Positions 15,513 through 24,950 of a DNA stretch of 64,000 nucleotides are shown one piece after another (within the stretch, counting starts at the first letter, position 1; each line of letters starts with the position of its first letter). Under the pieces are notes generated by a model. It saw only the letters and a program-made list of their open reading frames with translations. It made no database searches and had not been told where the DNA came from. The DNA lies in assembly GCF_012272815.1 (NCBI RefSeq), contig NZ_JAAWWL010000001.1, positions 770,154-834,153 of the forward strand, given 5' to 3'. Source of the stretch: Croceivirga thetidis (GTDB taxonomy: Bacteria; Bacteroidota; Bacteroidia; Flavobacteriales; Flavobacteriaceae). Both the position numbers and the translations under genes were made by a program.

Positions 15513-17798
15513 ATGGGAGAGAACATTTACCTATTCATGGTCATCGCTTTGGCCATTTTGGCGATAACAGACCTTGTCGTAGGCGTTAGTAATGATGCCG
15601 TTAACTTCTTGAATTCTGCCATAGGTTCAAAGGCTATTTCATTTCGAACAATTATGATTGTTGCAAGTTTGGGTATTGCATTAGGGGCAATGTCCTCAAG
15701 TGGAATGATGGAAGTAGCCCGAAAGGGAATATTCAATCCCTCAGAATTCGTCTTTGCCGAAATCATGATTATTTTCATGGCGGTGATGATCACCGATATT
15801 TTGCTTCTCGATTTTTTTAATACGTTGGGTATGCCGACTTCAACCACTGTGTCCATTGTGTTTGAATTACTGGGTGCCGCAGTGGCAATTTCATTGGTGA
15901 AGATTACAGCCATGGATGGGAGCCTATCAAATCTCTCAGACTACATAAACACTGAAAAAGCTACCCAAATCATTATTGGAATTTTACTTTCTGTAGTCAT
16001 AGCTTTTACAATTGGCGCTCTCGTTCAGTTTATTTCTAGGGTATTGATATCGTTTAAGTTTGAGGAAAAACCAAAATGGATTGAATCCGTTTTTGGAGGA
16101 TTGGCCATTACGGCAATCATCTATTTCATTTTAATTAAAGGACTAAAAAGCGCCAATCTTTTTGACGGTTTACTATTGGATTTCATCGCGCAATCAACTG
16201 CACTTTTTCTTCTGGGTAATGTGCTCCTTTGGACTTTGATTTCTTGGGCATTCTCCCTCTTTTTTAAATGGAATATTTATAGGGTTGTTATTGTTATAGG
16301 AACATTTGCACTTGCAATGGCCTTTGCCGGTAACGATTTGGTAAACTTTATAGGTGTGCCTATTGCCGCACTTCAGTCCTACCAAGATTGGCAGGGTTCA
16401 GGTATTGCCGCTGCCGATTTCAATATGCAGGGATTGGCAGGTGCCGTTCGCACTCCCACATTACTGCTATTACTTTCTGGAGCTATAATGGTCATCACAC
16501 TTTGGTTTTCATCAAAGGCAAAAAGTGTTGTAAAAACAAGTGTTGATCTATCTAGACAAGATGAAGGTGAGGAACGGTTTCAGCCCAATTTCCTTTCACG
16601 ACAAATCGTAAAATTCAGTGTAAAGGCGGCAGAGAATGTCGGGGGCATCGTGCCACCTTCACTATCCAAAAGAATAGATGCGCAATTTGAAATGCCATAC
16701 AAATACGTACCAAAAAGCAAAGCGCAAGATTTACCTGCATTTGATTTGGTCCGTGCAGCCGTCAATTTGATGGTAGCCAGTGTTTTGATTTCTATTGCCA
16801 CTTCAATGAAACTGCCACTATCGACCACTTACGTAACCTTTATGGTTGCCATGGGTACATCTTTGGCGGATCGAGCCTGGGGAGCAGAAAGCGCAGTATA
16901 CCGTGTCGCTGGTGTTTTAAATGTAATTGGGGGCTGGTTCTTTACTGCAATCTCCGCTTTTACTGCGGCCGCAGTAATTGCATATATCATTCATCTAGGT
17001 GGTGTTGTAGCCGTAGTGATTCTTTTAATTCTAGCGGCGGTGCTGTTACTGCGAAATTATATGACCCACAATCGCAAAACCAAGGAGATTAAGGCAGAGG
17101 ATAGTCTTCGCCGAGCTGAAAGTCAATCTATTCAAGGGGTTATCGAGGAGAGCGCTGATAACATTGGTAAAATGATCAAGCGTAGTAATAAAATCTACAC
17201 AGGCGCCATTAATGGTTTGGCACGACATGATTTAGAGGCCCTGAAAAAGAACAACAAAGGGGTTTCCAAAATGTCAAAGGAAATTGAAGGCCTTCAAAAT
17301 AACATTTTTTACTTCATTAAAAACCTGGACGAATCCAGTGTTGGAGGCGCAAGTAATTTTTACATCTCGATTCTTGGTTTGTTGGAAGACCTTTCACAAT
17401 CCCTTGAGTTGATTTCGAGAAATGGCTTCACCCACGTAAACAACAACCATAAAAAGTTGAAGTACACTCAAATAAAGGAACTCAAGGATTTGGATAACCA
17501 CCTTGAAAAACTGTTTGAGGATGCTGCTGAAATCTTTTCCAATCGAACCTTCGAAAATTTTGCGCCAGTTTTAGCGACTCGTGATTCTTTGATGAAATTA
17601 GTGGACAAAAAAATCGAGGAACAAGTCTCTCGAACCCGTACCGAGGAATCCAGTCCAAAGAATACACGTTTGTACTTCTCCCTCTTGACCGAAAGCAGGG
17701 ACTTGATCAAGGCTATTATGAAATTAATGGAGAAGTTCTATGTGGAACACGATAGTTCCATAGAACCTGCTCGTATAAAACCGAGGGATACCAAATGA
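15513..17798 (+). CDS. PiT-family inorganic phosphate transporter with C-terminal PhoU-like domain
   Basis: This 761-residue inner-membrane protein belongs to the PiT/PHO-4 family, which couples phosphate (or metal-phosphate) uptake to a cation gradient. The N-terminal repeat shows VGVSNDAVNFLNSAIGSKA, and the second repeat shows FAGNDLVNFIGVPIAAL. The GNDLVN/SNDAVN motifs are the duplicated family signatures. About twelve membrane helices occupy residues 1-520. The remaining 230 or so residues (from about 530) are soluble, helical and PhoU-like (ADNIGKMIKRSNKIYTGAIN, DDxE-type spacing, coiled segments). In many bacteria the PhoU-like partner is a separate Pit accessory protein, so the fusion suggests built-in regulation. 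The downstream DUF6503 gene overlaps by 4 bp. Confidence 0.92.
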   Translation: MGENIYLFMVIALAILAITDLVVGVSNDAVNFLNSAIGSKAISFRTIMIVASLGIALGAMSSSGMMEVARKGIFNPSEFVFAEIMIIFMAVMITDILLLDFFNTLGMPTSTTVSIVFELLGAAVAISLVKITAMDGSLSNLSDYINTEKATQIIIGILLSVVIAFTIGALVQFISRVLISFKFEEKPKWIESVFGGLAITAIIYFILIKGLKSANLFDGLLLDFIAQSTALFLLGNVLLWTLISWAFSLFFKWNIYRVVIVIGTFALAMAFAGNDLVNFIGVPIAALQSYQDWQGSGIAAADFNMQGLAGAVRTPTLLLLLSGAIMVITLWFSSKAKSVVKTSVDLSRQDEGEERFQPNFLSRQIVKFSVKAAENVGGIVPPSLSKRIDAQFEMPYKYVPKSKAQDLPAFDLVRAAVNLMVASVLISIATSMKLPLSTTYVTFMVAMGTSLADRAWGAESAVYRVAGVLNVIGGWFFTAISAFTAAAVIAYIIHLGGVVAVVILLILAAVLLLRNYMTHNRKTKEIKAEDSLRRAESQSIQGVIEESADNIGKMIKRSNKIYTGAINGLARHDLEALKKNNKGVSKMSKEIEGLQNNIFYFIKNLDESSVGGASNFYISILGLLEDLSQSLELISRNGFTHVNNNHKKLKYTQIKELKDLDNHLEKLFEDAAEIFSNRTFENFAPVLATRDSLMKLVDKKIEEQVSRTRTEESSPKNTRLYFSLLTESRDLIKAIMKLMEKFYVEHDSSIEPARIKPRDTK

Positions 17799-18499
17799 TT
17801 CGTACTTTTTTACTGCTACCAATTCTTCTAGTTACTTTCTCAGGTTTCTCACAAGACCCAACGGGTCCCCAACTTTTGGACAAAGCAATCGCCTTTCATG
17901 ACCCAAATGGAAATTGGATCAATTTTAAAGGCGATTTTACAGTCACCATGCAGACCCCAAAATCAAGTAATCGCACCAGTGAAATTGGGTTGGATTTTGC
18001 CAAGGAAGCCTTTTCACTACAAGTCACCAAAGACCAGGACAGATATACGTATTCCCTCCAAAAAGATAGCTGTCGTATTGAACTGAACGGAAGTACGACA
18101 ATAGCTGAATCAGACAAAGAGCGATTGCGGTTAAGTTGTGACCGCGCTGCCATGTACCGCGATTACTACACCTATCTCTACGGCTTGCCCATGAAGTTAA
18201 AGGACCCGGGCACCGTACTGGATGAAAAGGTAGAAAAACGAACTTTTAAAGGGAAAGAGTACTTGGTGCTAAAGGCCACTTACGAAGCTGAAGTCGGTGA
18301 GGACATTTGGTACTTCTATTTTGACCCGAAAACCTATGCCATGGAGGTCTATCAGTTCTATCATGATGAATCTAAAAATGATGGCGAATACATTCTTTTG
18401 GAAGACCTCGAAACCGTAAATGGTATTCAAATGCCAAAGACCCGAAAGTGGTATTATAATAAGGACGACAAGTTTTTGGGAGCGGATATTTTGAACTAA
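17795..18499 (+). CDS. DUF6503-family secreted protein
   Basis: This 234-residue protein starts with a signal peptide (LLLPILLVTFSGFSQ). It carries the DUF6503 pattern of Bacteroidota: LLDKAIAFHDPNGNW, FTVTMQTPKSSNRTSEIGLD, YYTYLYGLPMKLKDPG, and an FDPKTYAMEVYQFYHDE-like segment. The fold resembles LolA-type beta-barrel halves that bind lipids, but no ligand can be read from the sequence. The ATG overlaps the transporter stop by 4 bp, so translation is coupled to the phosphate transporter. Any role in phosphate metabolism is only suggested by this coupling. It converges with the propeller-protein gene at 18557. Confidence 0.8.
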   Translation: MIRTFLLLPILLVTFSGFSQDPTGPQLLDKAIAFHDPNGNWINFKGDFTVTMQTPKSSNRTSEIGLDFAKEAFSLQVTKDQDRYTYSLQKDSCRIELNGSTTIAESDKERLRLSCDRAAMYRDYYTYLYGLPMKLKDPGTVLDEKVEKRTFKGKEYLVLKATYEAEVGEDIWYFYFDPKTYAMEVYQFYHDESKNDGEYILLEDLETVNGIQMPKTRKWYYNKDDKFLGADILN

Positions 18500-18556
18500 T
18501 TTTCCAATAATTTAAAGTTTGAATTTTCAATAGAAAATCCAAAAGCGAACAATGGT

Positions 18557-21500
18557 CTAATTTATAGTTTCCCACTCATTTAAAAATTGATCTTTTGTTT
18601 CTAGCAATTTCTCAACAGCATCGACTGTAGCTTGAGTGGGTCTTGAATCACTGGCCTGTAAAACCACTAAGACATGTAATAGTTTTTCTTGTAGGCCGAC
18701 CAGGGTTTCATCCTTAAACGGTAACGCTGATATACTGCCATAGAGTTGATCACCATCATTTGGGTCGCGATTGCCTATAAATTTCTTGGCGATTGCTTCC
18801 CGCCTTTTCCTACTCTTTTCAGTGTTAAGAAGTTCTCTGGCGGCCATTCGCATGGCATATAACTCTTCATAGGCATTATATACCTGCATTGAAAGGTCGG
18901 TCTGTAATTGTATATCGGCAGCTGAACTTGTAACGCGGGGATCCAGACGTACCCTTAACTCCTGCTCCAAAACTTGACCGTCCACATTCAATTTTAGGGA
19001 ATACTTTCCTGGAGCTACAAAAGGCCCTTTTGGGCTTAAAGGCGTATCATACTGCACCGCTGCAATGGCATAGCCCTGTTTTGCTTCGGGTGGGTTGGGG
19101 TATCTTAAGTTCCATACAAAACGTTGATGCCCTTTTTTGGTCGATAGTTCATTCAAAGGGCGAATCCAATAAGTTGGATGTGGCAGACTCGTACTATCCG
19201 GCAACTTAAGTACCTCATTACTTTTGAATTCATTGACCAAATGGCCGTTGTTATCCAAAATTTTCAGCGATACTTCTTTGGCATCTATAGGAAGGTAATA
19301 ATTAATCATAGCGCCATCCGGTGGATTTTGACCCGTCGGCTCCTCGGGGGGCAAAGGTGTATCCCCAAACATATTATGTCGGACACGAGTAGCCAATGAC
19401 GGCTCAAAAAGATGGGGCGTATTGCCCAATTTTGCCAATTCCCGCAAAGGACTGAAATCATCCAAAATCCAAATGGAACGCCCATGGGTGCCAATGACCA
19501 AATCATTGTCTTTGATTACCAAATCACGAATGGAAGAAGCAGGCATATTCATTCGCAATGATTGCCAATTCTCACCATCATCAGATGAAAAATAGACTTC
19601 GCGTTCCGTACCCGCAAAAAGTAACCCTGGGGCGAGATGGTCCTCTCGAACCGTATTTACGGGACCGTTAGGGTTCATGCCGTTGTTTATCAATTGCCAG
19701 GTTTGCCCAAAATCATGGGTTTTGTAGACCAAGGGGGTCATATTGTCTTTTCGAATTGCGTTTACGGCAATAAAGGCAGTCCCTTCATTAAAATGACCAG
19801 CATCGATTTGTGAGATCTTGTCCCAGGAACTTAAGTCGGATGGCGTAACATTCTTCCAGGTATTTCCGCCATCACGAGTCACATGTACCAAGCCATCGTC
19901 GGTTCCTGCCCAGATAACATCCTTGTTTAGATGAGACGGGCCCAAAGCATAGACAATCGCCCGTTGCGGCATGGTTTTTAACTCTTCAGTTATAAAATCT
20001 CCAACACTTGACGGAACTTCAGGCTGTTTTCTGGTCAAATCTGGACTGATTTTCTCCCAATTTTGGCCACCATCCAAAGTCTTCCAAACCACGTTGGTAC
20101 CAAAGAGCAACATATCATCATCTTTGGGATGAAATAGGAGTGGCATAGTTCGTAAAAAGCGCGTTTCCCCAGAACGCAATACCTCAGGGCCGACAAATTG
20201 GGTTTGCCCTGTTCGCTTATCAAAACGGAGCACACGCCCACCATAAACAATATTGTGGTCTTTAGGGTCTACCGCAACATAGGCATACTCATCGGCCCCC
20301 ACACCCATAAATTCCCGAAATGTTATTTGACCACCGTTACCGCGGCTCGCCACACCAATGGCTCCACTTTCTTGCTGGCCACCATAGACCCAATAGGGCC
20401 ATTGGTTGTCCGTACTAACATGGTACAATTGGGCTGTAGGTTGGTTGTACCACGAACTCCATGTTTTACCCCCATTCACGGTTATGACAGCGCCTTGATC
20501 TGCTGCAAAAAGCATAATTTCAGGTTGTAAGGGATTGATCCAGATACGATGGTAATCATCACCGCCCGGTGCACCCTTTATGGATGTCCAGCTTTTGCCT
20601 GCATCATCAGAACGATAAGCAGCAATGTTGCCCACAAAGAGTTGGTTTTCGTTGTTGGGATGTACTTTGATTTCGGCAAAATCACTCCCTCGACCCCACA
20701 AGCGATAGTCGGTACTGACCAAAGTCCAACTTTCGCCAGCATCGTCACTTTTATAAACACCGCCATTATTTTTTGCATCTACAGTGGCATACATACGATT
20801 GGAATTACTTGGAGCAAAGGCTACACCAATTCTACCGAACCCATCTTCTGCCGTGGGCAACCCTTCGATAATTTTACGCCAGGTACTTCCCCCATCAACC
20901 GACTTGTAGAGATTGCTATTGGGCCCTGAGAATTTTGCATTCTCCCAAGGACCTTCTTGATGTTCCCACATATCAGCGAATAAAATATCCGGATTGTTCG
21001 GGTCAAACTCAACTTGAACGGCACCCGTATTGTGATTGACATAGAGCACTTTTTCCCAGTTTGACCCTCCATCAGTGGAACGAAATACACCCCGCATCTC
21101 ATTTGCACCATAGGGATGGCCCAATCCGGCCACGAAAACTATATCGGGATTGGTCGGATGCACAATCACCCGACTCACTTGCTGTACATCTTCGAGGCCA
21201 ATATGTTCCCAATTTTCACCACCATCCGTGGATTTAAAAATTCCGTCTCCTACGGCCAAGTCTGGTCTATGTAATCCTTCGCCCGTTCCTACATAAATTA
21301 TATTGGGATTGCTCGGTGAAACAGCCAAATCACCTACCGATCCCGTTGGAGCTTCATCAAAGATTGGATTCCATGTTCGGCCATAGTCATCAGTTTTCCA
21401 AACACCACCGTTGTTATGTCCTACAAAAAACACATTGGGCTGTGAAGGAACCCCCACAGCACCAACAGTTCGCCCTGCCCGAAACGGACCAATCATTCGG

Positions 21501-21589
21501 TAACTTAAATCTTGGTATTTTTCATAATCTATTTGGGCGTTGCTAAAAGAGATTGATAATAAGCAGACGAATGTGAAAAGAAGTCTCAT
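18557..21589 (-). CDS. Secreted Asp-box (VPS10/sortilin-like) beta-propeller protein
   Basis: This 1010-residue protein has a signal peptide ending SFSNAQ and then about 700 residues of BNR/Asp-box beta-propeller. I count eleven Asp-box motifs, including TDDYGRTW, STDGGENW, STDGGSNW, SVDGGSTW, SDDAGESW, SDDAGKSW, TLDGGQNW, TRDGGNTW, THDFGQTW and SSDDGENW. This places it with the VPS10/sortilin-like proteins often labelled glycosyl hydrolase in Bacteroidota. No sialidase arginine triad was identified, so enzymatic activity is not supported. After about residue 720 there is a beta-sandwich region (EVSLKILDNNGHLV, FVWNLRYP) and a helical C-terminus. It probably acts at the cell surface or periplasm in glycan or protein binding. 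Monocistronic by position. Confidence 0.85.
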   Translation of the reverse strand: MRLLFTFVCLLSISFSNAQIDYEKYQDLSYRMIGPFRAGRTVGAVGVPSQPNVFFVGHNNGGVWKTDDYGRTWNPIFDEAPTGSVGDLAVSPSNPNIIYVGTGEGLHRPDLAVGDGIFKSTDGGENWEHIGLEDVQQVSRVIVHPTNPDIVFVAGLGHPYGANEMRGVFRSTDGGSNWEKVLYVNHNTGAVQVEFDPNNPDILFADMWEHQEGPWENAKFSGPNSNLYKSVDGGSTWRKIIEGLPTAEDGFGRIGVAFAPSNSNRMYATVDAKNNGGVYKSDDAGESWTLVSTDYRLWGRGSDFAEIKVHPNNENQLFVGNIAAYRSDDAGKSWTSIKGAPGGDDYHRIWINPLQPEIMLFAADQGAVITVNGGKTWSSWYNQPTAQLYHVSTDNQWPYWVYGGQQESGAIGVASRGNGGQITFREFMGVGADEYAYVAVDPKDHNIVYGGRVLRFDKRTGQTQFVGPEVLRSGETRFLRTMPLLFHPKDDDMLLFGTNVVWKTLDGGQNWEKISPDLTRKQPEVPSSVGDFITEELKTMPQRAIVYALGPSHLNKDVIWAGTDDGLVHVTRDGGNTWKNVTPSDLSSWDKISQIDAGHFNEGTAFIAVNAIRKDNMTPLVYKTHDFGQTWQLINNGMNPNGPVNTVREDHLAPGLLFAGTEREVYFSSDDGENWQSLRMNMPASSIRDLVIKDNDLVIGTHGRSIWILDDFSPLRELAKLGNTPHLFEPSLATRVRHNMFGDTPLPPEEPTGQNPPDGAMINYYLPIDAKEVSLKILDNNGHLVNEFKSNEVLKLPDSTSLPHPTYWIRPLNELSTKKGHQRFVWNLRYPNPPEAKQGYAIAAVQYDTPLSPKGPFVAPGKYSLKLNVDGQVLEQELRVRLDPRVTSSAADIQLQTDLSMQVYNAYEELYAMRMAARELLNTEKSRKRREAIAKKFIGNRDPNDGDQLYGSISALPFKDETLVGLQEKLLHVLVVLQASDSRPTQATVDAVEKLLETKDQFLNEWETIN

Positions 21590-21653
21590 GGCTGAATGGT
21601 TTATTCCCCTTAAATGTACTAAAAGCTATAAGGTTAATTTTATGCGTTGCGGC

Positions 21654-23120
21654 TCAGTTCTTGAGCTTCACCAAATCTAAAGTCAAAGCATACAGGTCGC
21701 GTTGCTCAATTTTGGCCCTTAGCCAGGCAAAAAAGCTCATCACAAATAAATCTTCTTGTTCCCTCCCAACAAATTCAAAGGAATCTTCGACCTTCTTTTG
21801 AAATTCATCTGTTTTAAAAGCATCTGGGTTCTCATAGAATTCCTTTACTAATCCCATAAATTTTAGAACCCTATCTTCTTCAATTGCCCGAAGTTTTTTA
21901 CCAAACCTACGATTGAACTTTTCGAATCTATTTAGTACCAAATCCAACTTATCTAATTCAATGAGCAACAGTATTTCGATTATGTTCTTTTTCAAGACCC
22001 AGGTCCAACCCATTTTACGTTCATACCAATCGTCCGACTTACTGATTCCTTTGAAAAGCTCATAGGCCATTTGAAATTTTTTCTGTTGAAATAGGCACAT
22101 AAGTAATGCCAAATCTCGATTCAGTGAAGGTGGTTTTATTTTCAATAAGGTTTGCTCCGCCAATGCTATTGAACCGGTATATAAGTAGTTTAGTGCGGTC
22201 AAGACAGCTATCCGTTCATCAAACACCTCTGAATAGTTTTTCTTACTTTCATTTAGGGCCCCATTAAATTGTAGCAATAGGTTCTTTGAATTAGAGAACC
22301 TTTTATTTCTAAACTCTGTTATTGCCATCAGATACAACATACTCAAATAGTAATACTGGTATTTCTGCGGAACCGGCCCTTTACTTAGCATTGTTTCAAA
22401 CAAATCGACCATATAGGATGATACTGAGTGAAAGTCATTCTGCAACTTGGCAGAAGATGCCGTAAGTACCATTAGCTGGTACAACGATTTGTAGGTGAGG
22501 TCACTATTGATTTCAAGTGAATAATCACCAAAAACTCGAGCAATCATTTCGGTCAATGATTCACGTTTTAGGGTATTCATTTCATTTTTGATAATGGCAT
22601 AGGCCATATTCAAATGAATGTCACGTTGATGTAGTTTTTGATTGGCTTCAAACTCCTCAATAAGGGCAACTACATTCCAATTGGGATTCAGATAGGCATA
22701 CTGGATTTTAGTCTGGAAAATTTCATTCAAAATGGAATGCCCATCAATATAATCTGCTTTTTTCTCTGCTTTCTCCAAAGCCTTAATAGCAGGTTTGGCA
22801 GCGCCTTGCTCAAATAATGTTCTACTGGCAAGGAGCAACTTCAAAATCTCCATTTCATCAGAAGATTCGCTTGCAAATGCTTTATTCGCCACAAACTCTA
22901 TAAGGGTATCCTTTACCCGTTTTTGTAAAGCGTTAAAGGCGGGCTTCGAAGGGTTTCCATACAATTTCACATCCAAGTTCTTTCTGCCTTCGCCCTCCAA
23001 AAGCTGCAGTAATTCCAGATTTTTAATGCTGCCCCTTTTGTTTCTTTTCTTTAAAAAGGATTCAAAATCCCTTCGCTCCTTTAGGGTAAAAACATTCAAT
23101 ATATCTTGGATTTCATTCAT
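21654..23120 (-). CDS. Conserved helical-repeat protein, unknown function
   Basis: This 488-residue protein has no signal peptide and appears cytoplasmic. It is almost entirely helical. The N-terminus (EIQDILNVFTLKERRDFESFLKKRNKRG) looks like a small basic helical domain. The remainder reads as degenerate tetratricopeptide-like helical pairs (ALTALNYLYTGSIALAEQTLL, DLALLMCLFQQKKFQMAYELF). I do not recognise a named family. The segment upstream is very AT-rich and shared divergently with yiaA. A scaffolding role is the most that the fold suggests. Confidence 0.7.
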   Translation of the reverse strand: MNEIQDILNVFTLKERRDFESFLKKRNKRGSIKNLELLQLLEGEGRKNLDVKLYGNPSKPAFNALQKRVKDTLIEFVANKAFASESSDEMEILKLLLASRTLFEQGAAKPAIKALEKAEKKADYIDGHSILNEIFQTKIQYAYLNPNWNVVALIEEFEANQKLHQRDIHLNMAYAIIKNEMNTLKRESLTEMIARVFGDYSLEINSDLTYKSLYQLMVLTASSAKLQNDFHSVSSYMVDLFETMLSKGPVPQKYQYYYLSMLYLMAITEFRNKRFSNSKNLLLQFNGALNESKKNYSEVFDERIAVLTALNYLYTGSIALAEQTLLKIKPPSLNRDLALLMCLFQQKKFQMAYELFKGISKSDDWYERKMGWTWVLKKNIIEILLLIELDKLDLVLNRFEKFNRRFGKKLRAIEEDRVLKFMGLVKEFYENPDAFKTDEFQKKVEDSFEFVGREQEDLFVMSFFAWLRAKIEQRDLYALTLDLVKLKN

Positions 23121-23277
23121 AATATATCGTAATAATATAAGACAACAATAAATTGATTTACAATATATTAATTATTATAAAATCTATTTTATATCATCAT
23201 TATTAGAAATATTTTGTCTTTCCCACTTAAACTGCCCGCTTGATATTTGCCCCATATTAATTCGAAATTTTTCTAGT

Positions 23278-23739
23278 ATGGAAAATCAGTCTTTTAAAAA
23301 GAAAGAAGAATTGCAAGAAAAAAGCAAAGCGTTTGATTTAAAACCAACGCCTGCTTTTATTTCAGCGTCTTGGTCGGCACTGTTTGTTGGAATGACTTCG
23401 TATTGTATTGGTCTCTGGAATGCCAATATGTGGCTTAATGAAAAGGGCTATTACTTTACCCTTTTGCTCTTTGGACTTTTCTCTGTAGTCTCGGTACAAA
23501 AAAGTGTACGGGACAGACAAGAAGGCCTACCCGTAACGGATGCCTATTATGGTATCAGTTGGTTTACTACCATTGCTTCCATTCTCTTATTGATAATTGG
23601 TCTTTGGAATGCAGATATGGAGTTAAGTGAAAAAGGGTTTTATGGGATGTCTTTTGCCTTAAGTCTTTTTGCTGCAGTAGCGGTTCAAAAAAATACCAGG
23701 GATGTGAAGTTTATTGAAGAAAATCCAAATAGTAAGTAA
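23278..23739 (+). CDS. yiaA: YiaA/YiaB-type inner-membrane protein
   Basis: This 153-residue membrane protein has two YiaAB domains in tandem, each with two helices: SALFVGMTSYCIGLWNANMW plus GYYFTLLLFGLFSVVSVQKS, then TIASILLLIIGLWNADMELS plus GFYGMSFALSLFAAVAVQKN. The GLWNA repeats and the Q-K-[SN]-x-R-D turns are the family hallmarks. The function of the family is unknown. A strong bidirectional terminator follows immediately and also serves the convergent nadD gene. Confidence 0.88.
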   Translation: MENQSFKKKEELQEKSKAFDLKPTPAFISASWSALFVGMTSYCIGLWNANMWLNEKGYYFTLLLFGLFSVVSVQKSVRDRQEGLPVTDAYYGISWFTTIASILLLIIGLWNADMELSEKGFYGMSFALSLFAAVAVQKNTRDVKFIEENPNSK

Positions 23740-23747
23740 TCTAAAGG

Positions 23748-23778
23748 AAAAAGCCGGTCTTAATTGACCGGCTTTTTT
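23748..23778. terminator. Bidirectional intrinsic terminator between yiaA and nadD
   Basis: AAAAAGCCGGTC (23748-23759) pairs perfectly with GACCGGCTTTTT (23766-23777) around a TTAATT loop. A-runs and T-runs on both sides make it work in either direction. It overlaps the nadD stop codon. Confidence 0.9.
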
Positions 23779-24361
23779 ACCTATAAAAATTCATTTCATC
23801 CAGATACTTCCAAACCGTATCAGGAAGCATTGGTTTTATATTGTTTCCTTCTTTGTGGGATTTTCGAATGAATGTCGATGAGATTTCCATGATGGGTGCA
23901 TCCACCCATTTAATTTTTGGATGGTCAGCGAATCTATTCATCAGCTCTCCTTTTGAAATTCTGGGATAAACATAAATAGCATAGTTTTCCAGAATAGCTT
24001 CGTAGTTTTTCCATTTATGGAAACTCTTTAGATTGTCCTCCCCCATAATCAGCGAAAAAGTGAAAGCTGATTTATGCTTTTCTTCAAGATGAACCAGCGT
24101 ATCTATAGTGTAATTCGGTTGTGGAAGGTCAAATTCAATTTTACTTGCCTTTAATTTTGGATATTCTTTAATGGCCTCATAAACCATTTGGTAACGATGG
24201 TGATTATCAAGTAGGGTTTGTTTTGTCTTAAATGGGCTTTTAGGTGTTATCACAAACCAAACCTCATCTAAATCTGAAAATTCAGCCATGTGATTTGCAA
24301 TGACCAAATGACCAATGTGGATTGGATTAAATGTTCCGAAATACAAACCAACTTTTTTCAT
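23777..24361 (-). CDS. nadD: Nicotinate-nucleotide adenylyltransferase
   Basis: This enzyme transfers AMP from ATP to nicotinate mononucleotide, giving deamido-NAD in NAD synthesis. The 194-residue protein has the nucleotidyltransferase signature GTFNPIHIGHLVIAN at the N-terminus (the GxFDPxHxGH-type motif) and the C-terminal ISSTFIRKSHKEG motif that binds the ATP phosphates. PNYTIDTLVHLEEKH and SLIMGEDNLKSFHKWKNYE are NadD-specific. Its promoter-proximal neighbours on the same strand are gmk and yicC. A 612-bp repeat-bordered DUF559 cassette lies between gmk and nadD and ends 13 bp upstream of this start codon. Confidence 0.95.
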   Translation of the reverse strand: MKKVGLYFGTFNPIHIGHLVIANHMAEFSDLDEVWFVITPKSPFKTKQTLLDNHHRYQMVYEAIKEYPKLKASKIEFDLPQPNYTIDTLVHLEEKHKSAFTFSLIMGEDNLKSFHKWKNYEAILENYAIYVYPRISKGELMNRFADHPKIKWVDAPIMEISSTFIRKSHKEGNNIKPMLPDTVWKYLDEMNFYR

Positions 24362-24374
24362 TCTTTCTTTTATT

Positions 24375-24404
24375 CCCTCCTAAAATGGAAGGATTAGGGA
24401 GGTG
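24375..24404 (+). repeat. Palindromic G/C-rich repeat, copy A
   Basis: The copy reads CCCTCCTAAAATGGAAGG followed by ATTAGGGAGGTG. Its left arm CCCTCC can pair with either GGAAGG or GGGAGG. It lies 13 bp upstream of the nadD start codon. Confidence 0.7.
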
Positions 24405-24503
24405 AAATAAGGTTATCTTACAAATGGTTGAATTTTTTGCTTCGATAGCCAAAAATACAATATCACCAGACTACAAATCCCATTCATCACAATAGCAATG
24501 TCG

Positions 24504-24570
24504 TCCTCTTATTAGAGGGAGGTTTGAACTTTTTTATTTTCCCTCCTAAGAAGGAGGGATTAAGGGAGGT
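24504..24570 (+). repeat. Palindromic G/C-rich repeat, copies B1 (partial) and B2
   Basis: A degenerate copy (TCCTCT/AGAGGGA, 24504-24523) is followed at 24541-24570 by a full copy with CCCTCC, TAAGAA, GGAGGG, ATTAA and GGGAGG. Copy B2 overlaps the end of the DUF559 gene. Read on the minus strand it encodes the C-terminal residues IPPLIPPS and the stop codon. Confidence 0.7.
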
Positions 24571-24944
24571 ATATTGCCATTTTCCTCGAACTGAATAATA
24601 TAATCTTCTATGGTCAACAACACATTATCCATATCCTTAAAAACTTGGTGGTCAGAAAAACGCAGAACGCTCACACCAAGTTCATTAAATCTTTTTGTTT
24701 TTTTCACGTCTTTTTGCCAAACCTCATGTATTTCGTGAGAATACCCATCAAGCTCAATAGCAAGACAAAGCTTATTACAGAAAAAATCAACAATATATTC
24801 GTCAATTGGTTTTTGTCGATGAAAATCGTAACCATGCATCTGACCCCTCTTTAACTTTTGCCACAATTGAATCTCGGATTTTGTGGCGTTATTTCTTAGT
24901 TGCCGTGCATATTCTTTAAGTTTAGGATTGTATTTGATGAGCAT
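24546..24944 (-). CDS. DUF559 (Vsr-like) endonuclease-domain protein
   Basis: This 132-residue protein matches DUF559, a PD-(D/E)XK-type nuclease fold related to the very-short-patch repair endonuclease Vsr. Visible features are the N-terminal helix ARQLRNNATKSEIQLWQKLK, the core FHRQKPIDEYIVDFFCNKL (with the Asp of YIVDFF), LAIELDGYSHE (with Glu-x-Asp) and the C-terminal strand VLRFSDHQVF. No enzymatic function is established for the family. The last residues IPPLIPPS come from the adjacent palindromic repeat B2, so gene and repeat are physically fused. A further repeat (24951-24986) lies just upstream of the start. This repeat-nuclease pairing is reminiscent of REP-associated tyrosine transposases, with a different enzyme. 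Transfer or domestication is possible. Confidence 0.85.
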   Translation of the reverse strand: MLIKYNPKLKEYARQLRNNATKSEIQLWQKLKRGQMHGYDFHRQKPIDEYIVDFFCNKLCLAIELDGYSHEIHEVWQKDVKKTKRFNELGVSVLRFSDHQVFKDMDNVLLTIEDYIIQFEENGNIPPLIPPS

Positions 24945-24950
24945 TTTTTA

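Noticed and set aside
18557-21589. Sialidase or other defined glycoside hydrolase
   Set aside because: Asp-boxes only show the propeller fold; no catalytic arginine triad or nucleophile Tyr was identified.
24546-24944. Vsr mismatch-repair endonuclease
   Set aside because: The fold is Vsr-like, but there is no adjacent cytosine methylase and the sequence fits DUF559 better.
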